64,000 nucleotides of DNA from Amycolatopsis anabasis (GTDB taxonomy: Bacteria; Actinomycetota; Actinomycetes; Mycobacteriales; Pseudonocardiaceae). The notes beneath the pieces are model-generated. The model did not search any database. It was given only the letters and a program-made list of their open reading frames with translations, and was not told where the DNA came from. The stretch lies in assembly GCF_009765355.1 (NCBI RefSeq), contig NZ_VTHK01000022.1, positions 62,001 to 126,000 of the forward strand, read 5' to 3'. Positions 58,154 through 64,000 of this stretch are shown here, in pieces. Within the stretch, counting starts at the first letter, position 1; every line of letters starts with the position of its first letter. A program made the position numbers and the translations under genes.

Positions 58154-59458
58154 ATGGCTGTGGACGACTTCGTCGCGGGGACGAGCACCGCGCTGCTGAC
58201 CGATCACTACGAGCTGACCATGCTGGGCAGCGCGCTCGCGGACGGCACCGGCGACCGGCCGTGCGTGTTCGAGGTGTTCGCGCGCCGCCTGCCGGACGGC
58301 CGCCGCTACGGCGTGGTCGCCGGCACCGCGCGCGTCCTGGACGCGATCGCCGACTTCCGGTTCACCGACGCCGAACTCACCCAGCTCGAGTCGACCGCGG
58401 TGGTGGACGGGGACACCCTGTCCTGGCTCGCCGACTACTCCTTCTCCGGCGACATCGACGGCTATCCCGAGGGGGAGCTGTACTTCCCCGGCTCGCCGAT
58501 CCTCACCGTGCGCGGCAGTTTCGCCGAAGCGGTCGTGCTGGAAACCCTGGCGCTGTCGATCCTCAACCACGACAGCGCGATCGCCTCGGCCGCGGCGCGG
58601 ATGTCCGGCGCGGCACACGGCCGGCCGATCATCGAGATGGGCGGCCGCCGCACGCACGAGTACGCGGCCGTCGCCGCCGCACGCGCCGCCTACCTGGCCG
58701 GGTTCGCCACCACGTCCAATCTGGAGGCCGGGCGGCGCTACGGCATTCCCACCCGCGGAACCGTGGCTCATGCCTTCATGTTGCTGCATGACAGCGAAGA
58801 AGCCGCGTTCCGCGCCCAGATCGAGAAGATGGGCGCGGACACCACGCTGCTGGTGGACACCTACGACATCACCGCCGGGATCGAAACGGCGGTGCGGGTC
58901 GCCGGTCCGGAACTGGGCGCGATCCGGATCGACTCCGGGGACGTCGGCCCGCTGGCCCGCAAGGCACGCGAGCAACTGGACGCCCTCGGTGCGCGCGACA
59001 CCCGGATCGTGGTCTCCGGCGACCTCGACGAGCACGCGATCGCCGCGTTGCGCGCGGAACCGGTGGACGCCTACGGGGTCGGCACCTCGGTGGTCACCGG
59101 TTCCGGCGCGCCGACCGCGGGCATGGTTTACAAACTCGTCGAGGTGGACGGGCGGCCGGTGGCGAAACGCAGTGCGCACAAGGAATCCCGGGGTGGGCGG
59201 AAACGCGCGCTGCGCCGCCACCGCGGCACCGGCACCGCGATCGAAGAGGTGATCTACCGGGCCGACGGACCGGCGCCGGAAACCGGGCCGCACGACCGCG
59301 AGCTGCAGATTCCCCTGCTGCGCGGTGGACAAATCGCCGGGGATCTGCCCACGCTGGACGACGCCAGGCAGCGGCTGCGCCGGGGCCTGGTGAGCCTGCC
59401 CTGGGAGGGCCTCAAGCTTTCGCACGGCGAGCCCGCGATTCCGACAGTGTTCGCGTAG
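58154..59458 (+). CDS. pncB: Nicotinate phosphoribosyltransferase
   Basis: A 434-residue enzyme making nicotinate mononucleotide for NAD salvage. LLTDHYELTMLGSALADG, RRTHEYAAVAAARAAYLAGFATTSNLEAGRRYGIPTRGTVAHAF (with the autophosphorylated His) and IRIDSGDVGPLARKAREQLD are conserved. TAGGCT six to eleven bases before the ATG suggests a leaderless transcript. Followed by pncA. Confidence 0.96.
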   Translation: MAVDDFVAGTSTALLTDHYELTMLGSALADGTGDRPCVFEVFARRLPDGRRYGVVAGTARVLDAIADFRFTDAELTQLESTAVVDGDTLSWLADYSFSGDIDGYPEGELYFPGSPILTVRGSFAEAVVLETLALSILNHDSAIASAAARMSGAAHGRPIIEMGGRRTHEYAAVAAARAAYLAGFATTSNLEAGRRYGIPTRGTVAHAFMLLHDSEEAAFRAQIEKMGADTTLLVDTYDITAGIETAVRVAGPELGAIRIDSGDVGPLARKAREQLDALGARDTRIVVSGDLDEHAIAALRAEPVDAYGVGTSVVTGSGAPTAGMVYKLVEVDGRPVAKRSAHKESRGGRKRALRRHRGTGTAIEEVIYRADGPAPETGPHDRELQIPLLRGGQIAGDLPTLDDARQRLRRGLVSLPWEGLKLSHGEPAIPTVFA

Positions 59459-59474
59459 ATGGGAGTGCACAAGC

Positions 59475-60047
59475 ATGAGTACGGCGCTGATAGTGGTGGA
59501 CGTTCAGAACGACTTCTGCGAAGGCGGGTCGCTGGCCGTGGCCGGTGGCGCCAAGGTAGCCGCGGACATATCGGAGCACCTGCGCAAGGCCGGGTACGAG
59601 CGGATCGTCGCCACCCGGGACTACCACATCGACCCCGGCGGTCATTTCAGCGACCAGCCCGACTTCGTCAGCTCGTGGCCGCGGCACTGCGTGGCCGGCA
59701 CCGCGGGCGCCTCCTTCCACCCGGAGCTGGACGTCGCGCCGATCTCGGCGGTGTTCTCCAAGGGGCAGTACAGCGACGGCTACTCCGGCTTCGAGGGCCA
59801 CGCGGAGACCGGTGAGGACCTGGCGACCTGGCTGCGCGATCGCGAGGTGACCGACGTGGACGTGGTCGGCATCGCGACCGACCACTGCGTGCGCGCGACC
59901 GCGGCGGACGCGGCGAAGGCGGGATTCAGGGTCCGCGTGCTGCTCGACCTGACCGCCGGGGTTTCGCAGTCCACTGTGGACACCGCGTTGGCCGAGCTGC
60001 GGGCGGCGGGCGTCGCGCTCACCGGCACGCCGAGGGTCGCCGCGTGA
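59475..60047 (+). CDS. pncA: Nicotinamidase
   Basis: A 190-residue enzyme converting nicotinamide to nicotinate, the substrate of PncB next to it. The catalytic triad is D9 (VVDVQNDF), K96 (FSKGQYS) and C138 (ATDHCVRAT); metal ligands fall in RDYHIDPGGHF. Homologues activate the drug pyrazinamide. Its stop overlaps the aldolase start by 4 bases, linking salvage and aldolase genes in one transcript. Confidence 0.96.
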   Translation: MSTALIVVDVQNDFCEGGSLAVAGGAKVAADISEHLRKAGYERIVATRDYHIDPGGHFSDQPDFVSSWPRHCVAGTAGASFHPELDVAPISAVFSKGQYSDGYSGFEGHAETGEDLATWLRDREVTDVDVVGIATDHCVRATAADAAKAGFRVRVLLDLTAGVSQSTVDTALAELRAAGVALTGTPRVAA

Positions 60048-60676
60048 CCGGCGAGCGGTTCCGGGAACTGCTGTCGGAGCACCGGCTCATCGCGATCCTG
60101 CGCGCGGCGGACACCACCCGGTTCGCCGAAGCCGCCAAGGTGCTCTACGACGCCGGGATCCGGCTCCTCGAAGCCGCGCTGACCACCCCGGGGGCGCCGG
60201 AGGCGATCACCGCGATCAAGCACGCCCTCCCGGACGACGCGGTGGTCGGCGCGGGCAGTGTCCGCACCCCCGACGACGTGGACACCGCCGCCGAGGCGGG
60301 CGCGGACTTCCTGGTCACCCCCACGGTGAATCCGGACGTGCTCGAGCGGGCGCACGCGAAGTCCCTCCCGGTGCTCATGGGCGCGTTCACCCCCACCGAG
60401 ATCGACCAGGCCTGGCTGTACGGCGCGGCCGCGGTGAAGGTGTTTCCCGCGGCCGAGGCGGGCGGGGTCGCCTACCTGAAGGCCGTGCGGGCCCCGCTGC
60501 CGGATGTGCCGCTGGTGCCGACCGGCGGGGTGCGGTTGTCCGACGTCAACGCCTACCTCTGGGCGGGCGCGGTCGCGGTCGCGGCGGCGTCCCCGCTGAT
60601 CGGCGACGCGCTGGCCGACGGCAGCCTGGACGAGCTCGCCGCCCGTGCACGCCGTTTCGTCGAGGCTTGTGCGTGA
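60044..60676 (+). CDS. eda: KDPG/KHG aldolase
   Basis: A 210-residue class I aldolase cleaving 2-keto-3-deoxy-6-phosphogluconate (or 4-hydroxy-2-oxoglutarate). The Schiff-base lysine is K132 in AAAVKVFPA and the catalytic Glu E43 is in RLLEAALTTPG. It works with the KDG kinase encoded just downstream, so this pair handles 2-keto-3-deoxygluconate from sugar acids. The stop codon lies inside the first unit of a 27-bp repeat array. Confidence 0.93.
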   Translation: MTGERFRELLSEHRLIAILRAADTTRFAEAAKVLYDAGIRLLEAALTTPGAPEAITAIKHALPDDAVVGAGSVRTPDDVDTAAEAGADFLVTPTVNPDVLERAHAKSLPVLMGAFTPTEIDQAWLYGAAAVKVFPAAEAGGVAYLKAVRAPLPDVPLVPTGGVRLSDVNAYLWAGAVAVAAASPLIGDALADGSLDELAARARRFVEACA

Positions 60677-60890
60677 ACCGTGCCGCCAGCACCGTGCGTG
60701 TGTAATGCGTTGCCGAAGGTTCTTCCCGTGAACCCTGCCACCGGGGTTTTCCGCGTGAAGCGCGTTGCCGAGGTTCTTCGTGTGAACCGCGTAGCCAAGA
60801 CTTTCGTTGTGAATCATGTTGACGCGCTTCTGCCTGTGAAGGGTGTCGCCACCCGGTGCCGGCGTGAATCGGGTTGCCGTGCCAGATTGT
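60673..60890. repeat. 27-28-bp tandem repeat array between eda and kdgK
   Basis: Eight units, each beginning GTGAA or GTGTA, start at 60673, 60700, 60728, 60755, 60782, 60809, 60836 and 60864; the last is degenerate. Five units are exactly 27 bases and two are 28. The consensus is GTGAACCGCGTTGCC with a variable tail rich in TTCTTC. Sequence identity between units is moderate (about 60-75 percent by eye). The GTGAAA start of kdgK 82 bases beyond resembles the unit opening. Confidence 0.85.
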
Positions 60891-60971
60891 GTTGATCGGT
60901 TTGTCAACCCGATCCGGATGCGACCGGGTACACAAGCCCTACCCGTGTGAAGCCTGCAAGAGAGATTCTGC

Positions 60972-61913
60972 GTGAAAACACTGTTCACACTCGGCGAGGC
61001 GATGGCGGTGTTCACAGCGCCCTCCGGCCGGTTGCGACATGCCACCACGGTCACCGTCGGCCTGGCCGGCGCCGAATCGAACGTGGCCATCGGCGCTCGC
61101 CGGCTCGGGGCCCCGGCGAGCTGGCTGGGCCGGGTCGGGGCCGACGAACTCGGCGAGCTCGTGCTGTCCCGGATCCGCGGCGAGGACGTCCGCACGGACG
61201 GCGCGGTCGTCGATCCCGAGGCGAAGACCGGGCTGATGCTCAAGGACTACCGCACGGCCGACGTAATGCGGGTGACCTATTACCGCACCGGCAGCGCGGG
61301 CTCCCGGCTGTGCCCGGACGATCTGGACACCGGCGCACTGACCTCGGCCGGGGTCCTGCACCTCACCGGCATCACCCCCGCGCTTTCCGCCACCGCGCGC
61401 GAAACCGTGTTCGCCGCGGCCGAGACCGCACGCACGGCCGGAGTTCCGGTGTCCTTCGACGTCAACTACCGCACCGCACTCTGGTCACCCGACGCGGCAC
61501 GCCCGGTGCTCACCGACCTCGCCCGGCGCGCCGACGTGCTCTTCGCCGGGGACGACGAAGCGGCACTGCTCGGTCTCGACGGCGACGACGACGGCCTGCT
61601 GAGCGGGCTGCGCGCACTGGGTCCCGGGCAGGCGGTGCTCAAACTGGGCGCGCGCGGGGCGATCGCGGACATCGACGACGTCCGCCACCGGATCCCCGCG
61701 TTCGCGGTGCGGGCGGTGGACCCGGTCGGCGCCGGGGACGCGTTCGTCGCGGGCTACCTCGCGGACCTCCTCGCCGGTGAGCCCGCCGCGGCGAGGCTGC
61801 GCACGGCGGCCGCGTGCGGCGCGTTCGCGGTTTCCGTGCTCGGCGACTGGGAGGGGTTGCCGAGCCGCGAAGACCTCGGCCTCCTCACCCGCTCAGGCAC
61901 CGTCCTGCGCTGA
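60972..61913 (+). CDS. kdgK: 2-keto-3-deoxygluconate kinase (PfkB family)
   Basis: A 313-residue ribokinase-type sugar kinase. GLAGAESNVAIGARRLG near the N-terminus and DPVGAGDAFVAGYLA at 250 onward (catalytic Asp 256) are family signatures; the adjacent eda and the overall pattern favour KDG kinase. AAGAGAG lies about eight bases before the GTG. The 3' end overlaps the convergent hydrolase gene by 21 bases. Confidence 0.88.
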   Translation: MKTLFTLGEAMAVFTAPSGRLRHATTVTVGLAGAESNVAIGARRLGAPASWLGRVGADELGELVLSRIRGEDVRTDGAVVDPEAKTGLMLKDYRTADVMRVTYYRTGSAGSRLCPDDLDTGALTSAGVLHLTGITPALSATARETVFAAAETARTAGVPVSFDVNYRTALWSPDAARPVLTDLARRADVLFAGDDEAALLGLDGDDDGLLSGLRALGPGQAVLKLGARGAIADIDDVRHRIPAFAVRAVDPVGAGDAFVAGYLADLLAGEPAAARLRTAAACGAFAVSVLGDWEGLPSREDLGLLTRSGTVLR

Positions 61914-62783
61914 GCCGAGCAGCGTGCGCACACCGTCGGCGTACGTGCCCGGGTCCTCGATCTGCGGATAGTGACCGAGTTCCGGCAGTTCGACGACCCC
62001 GGCGGACGGGCGCAGTTCGCGCAGCCCGGCGAGCACGTCCACCGTGGCGACCGGATCGCGCAGGCCCCACAGCAGCCCGAGCGGTTTGGGCCAGTCCCGC
62101 ACCGCGCCATGCCAGCGCGGCGCGTGCGTCACCCGCTCGCCCAGGTAACCGGCCAGCAGGTGCATGATCCGGTTCCCGCCCTCGTTCGCGATCAACGCCC
62201 ACTGCGCGGCGGCCTCCTCACGGCCGAGCGGGTGGTCCGGGGAGAACAGCCGGGAGAACTCGCGGACGAACATCGGCCGGTTGCTCAGCCGCGCGGCCAC
62301 CGGTCCGAGCGGTCCGCGCAGGACCTGCTGGATCGGCCGCAGGGTGGCCCGGTCGAGCAGCACGCTGCCGTTGGACAGCACCACGTGCTCCAGCTCGAAG
62401 CCCAGTTCGCCGCGCAGGTCGCGAGCCATCAGCTCGGTGGCCACCGAGGTGCCCATATCGTGCGCGACCACCGCCACCGGCCCGGTCTCGTGCAGTGCGA
62501 CGACCTCTTCGACGAGGTCCGCCTGCTCGAACAGGCTGTACCGGTGCCGCCGGGGCTTGGCCGACAGCCCGAACCCGAGGAAGTCGAGCACGAGCGTCGG
62601 GGTGCCCGGGAAGTGCTCGACGACGTGCCGGAAGTCGTAGCCACTGGACGGGTAGCCGTGCAGGAACACGATCCGGCGGCCCGCTCCGCCGGTGGTGCGG
62701 ACGAAGATCGGCCCCGCCCCGGTGCGCACCGGACTCCCGCCGTCCCGCCATGCCAGGACGGCGGGCGGGGCGGCGGGAGTCAT
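61893..62783 (-). CDS. Alpha/beta hydrolase, epoxide hydrolase/haloalkane dehalogenase type
   Basis: A 296-residue alpha/beta hydrolase. The nucleophile elbow is AHDMGTS with Asp109 instead of Ser, the oxyanion motif is HGYPSSGYDF, the acid region is WGLRDPVA and the His is in ELGHYPQIEDP. An Asp nucleophile after His is typical of epoxide hydrolases and haloalkane dehalogenases. The presence of HGYP favours epoxide hydrolase-like chemistry. Substrate unknown. Confidence 0.88.
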   Translation of the reverse strand: MTPAAPPAVLAWRDGGSPVRTGAGPIFVRTTGGAGRRIVFLHGYPSSGYDFRHVVEHFPGTPTLVLDFLGFGLSAKPRRHRYSLFEQADLVEEVVALHETGPVAVVAHDMGTSVATELMARDLRGELGFELEHVVLSNGSVLLDRATLRPIQQVLRGPLGPVAARLSNRPMFVREFSRLFSPDHPLGREEAAAQWALIANEGGNRIMHLLAGYLGERVTHAPRWHGAVRDWPKPLGLLWGLRDPVATVDVLAGLRELRPSAGVVELPELGHYPQIEDPGTYADGVRTLLGSAQDGA

Positions 62784-62792
62784 ATCGGCAGA

Positions 62793-63446
62793 CTAACCGC
62801 CGTACGGGTCGCAGCCCGCGGTGCCGACGAAGATGTCGCCCTCGGCCGGGCCGCCCCGCGGGAACAGCTTGATGTGCATGGCGTTGGTGATCAGGCTGCC
62901 GTCCGGCGGGTTCGGCGCGATCAGCTCGTTCAGCACGACCTCGGCCATCGGCGGGTCCCCGGCCTGCCTCCCCGGAATGGTCACCGTGTGGTTGGCCGGG
63001 ATCTCCTGCGGGATCTGCACGCCGGACACCGCGCCGAGCTGGATGCTCCCGCTGCTGCCGTTCTCCGTGGTCGCACAGCTCGCGCCGTAGGTCTGGACCC
63101 GGATGATCGGGCCGCCGAACTGCCTGAGCACCCTGGTCTCGAACCGCTTTCCGCTCGCGGTCGCGGTCGAGACCCCCTTGTCATCCCGGGTGCACGTGGT
63201 TTCGCCCTTGCCGTATTCGGTGGTGGTGCCGACCGAAACGCCGCTCGAAGTGCCCTTGAGGGTGCCGCCCACCTTGCAGGCGGCGATCGGCTCGGCTGCC
63301 ACGGTCTGGCCGCCCACCGTGATCCTGGCGCTGCCGAGCGAACCCTCCGCGGTGGAGACCACCTCCTGGGCCTGTGCCTGGGCCGGTAGCACCACCAGAC
63401 CACCGCCCAGGATCGCCGCCAGCATGATTCGCCTGCCCTTGACCAC
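62793..63446 (-). CDS. Secreted protein, choice-of-anchor P-like
   Basis: A 217-residue exported protein. GTG 63446 is set by GGAAGG about nine bases upstream and gives a signal peptide (RIMLAAILGGGLVVLPAQAQAQ). The mature domain is Ser/Thr/Gly-rich with four cysteines and ends VFVGTAGCDPYGG; NHTVTIPGRQAGDPPMAEVVLNEL and INAMHIKLF-like segments resemble actinobacterial choice-of-anchor P proteins. Function unknown. It diverges from bioY. Confidence 0.75.
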   Translation of the reverse strand: MVKGRRIMLAAILGGGLVVLPAQAQAQEVVSTAEGSLGSARITVGGQTVAAEPIAACKVGGTLKGTSSGVSVGTTTEYGKGETTCTRDDKGVSTATASGKRFETRVLRQFGGPIIRVQTYGASCATTENGSSGSIQLGAVSGVQIPQEIPANHTVTIPGRQAGDPPMAEVVLNELIAPNPPDGSLITNAMHIKLFPRGGPAEGDIFVGTAGCDPYGG

Positions 63447-63641
63447 GAAAAACTTCCTTCCGTATCGCGCAATCTCCCTGGCTCGGCATCGGCCACCAGG
63501 GGCAGCACCCTGACAGCGCGGCGCATACACCACCCGGACGTGTGGATCTCGGCGGCAGGTGAGGAAGGCAACTTGTCCAGCCAATCTCAAGCCGAGGCCA
63601 TTAGCCTGCTGCCAGATCTGTGCTCTTCCTGGGAGGTCTTC

Positions 63642-64000
63642 GTGTCTTCGCTGTCCCTCACCGGTCGCCGCCTCGTGCTGGCCGACCTGGTCCCCGGCAA
63701 ACTCGTCCGCGACATCGCGATGGTCGCCGGGGGCGCGGTGCTGACCGGACTGGCCGCGCAGGTCTCGATCCCGGTGCCGGGCAGCCCGGTGCCGATGACC
63801 GGCCAGACCTTCGCCGCGCTCCTGGTCGGCACCGCCCTGGGCTGGCGGCGGGGCGCCGCGTCGATGCTGCTGTACCTGCTGGCGGGCGCGGCCGGGGTTC
63901 CGTGGTTCCAGGACGGCAGCGCGGGCCTGTCCGGCGCGAGCGCCGGGTACATCGTGGGCTTCGTGTTCGCCGGGGCGCTGGTCGGCGCGCTCGCCGCGCG
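63642..64000 (+). CDS. bioY: Biotin transporter substrate-binding subunit BioY, 5' part only
   Basis: The first 119 codons of an ECF-type S component. LAAQVSIPVPGSPVPMTGQTFAALLVGTALGWRRGAASMLLYLLAGAAGVPWF is the BioY signature covering the first membrane helices and biotin pocket. GTG 63642 follows GGGAGG by five bases. The gene runs off the right edge; bioM and bioN may follow. Confidence 0.93.
   Translation, partial: MSSLSLTGRRLVLADLVPGKLVRDIAMVAGGAVLTGLAAQVSIPVPGSPVPMTGQTFAALLVGTALGWRRGAASMLLYLLAGAAGVPWFQDGSAGLSGASAGYIVGFVFAGALVGALAA

Noticed and set aside
55551..60890. CRISPR arrays at the 30-bp and 27-bp repeat loci
   Set aside because: Units are contiguous and diverged, with no unique spacers of constant length, and no cas genes are present.
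60680..60895. A 71-codon frame over the 27-bp repeats encoding a nonapeptide repeat protein
   Set aside because: There is no ribosome site, two units of 28 bp shift the frame, and the composition is unlike neighbouring proteins.

Overview
This is a very GC-rich, densely coded actinobacterial chromosome segment with many GTG starts, 4-base stop/start overlaps and several probable leaderless genes. It carries a conservon, a SARP-type regulator, DUF574 and SEC-C proteins, and a gene order running pncB, clpS, DUF2017, P1 peptidase, mec, cysO, cysM, rhomboid, murI, MBL phosphodiesterase, rph, rdgB that matches Mycobacterium tuberculosis Rv1330c-Rv1341. Together these suggest a Pseudonocardiaceae-type organism, most likely Amycolatopsis or a near relative; the genus is an inference. 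Layout: 1-3.4 kb holds a conservon (sensor kinase, roadblock, DUF742, GTPase). 4.1-7.9 kb holds a three-gene terpenoid operon (class II cyclase, P450, UbiA-family membrane protein). 8-26 kb is mixed: DUF574 methyltransferase, a phosphite dehydrogenase-like enzyme, SEC-C/DUF2786 pair, a probably truncated P-loop NTPase, kynureninase, a GGDEF-HD-GYP protein, a thioester-domain surface protein, acyl-CoA ligase, SDR, MFS exporter and a second GGDEF protein. 26-45 kb holds a frameshifted SARP-NB-ARC-TPR regulator preceded by a tiny ORF, a membrane phospholipase A2-like protein, an LCP ligase, a BldD-like regulator, a Baeyer-Villiger monooxygenase with a divergent TetR, an odd tRNA, an AraC regulator, and an NmrA/LLM oxidoreductase pair sharing a large dyad. 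45.5-60 kb is the conserved housekeeping block: peroxiredoxin, nucleotide and RNA quality control (rdgB, rph), a probable cAMP phosphodiesterase, cell-wall D-glutamate (murI), the CysO/CysM/Mec cysteine pathway, ClpS and NAD salvage (pncB, pncA). 60-64 kb holds KDPG aldolase and KDG kinase, an epoxide-hydrolase-like protein, a secreted protein and the start of bioY. The most striking feature is in the 507-bp gap at 24347-24853. Four minus-strand minigenes occur in tandem about 73 bp apart. Each has its own strong Shine-Dalgarno, a GTG start, the same hexapeptide MSNRDF and a TGA stop. They differ only at synonymous positions while the DNA between them is unrelated, which is the pattern expected from selection on the peptide. 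No function is known to me. Several intergenic regions also hold short tandem or mosaic repeats (27-bp units at 60673, exact 30-bp period at 55551, a 21-22-bp inverted mosaic at 45978), plus a two-copy dispersed palindromic element (14130 and 26301) and several long perfect hairpin terminators.
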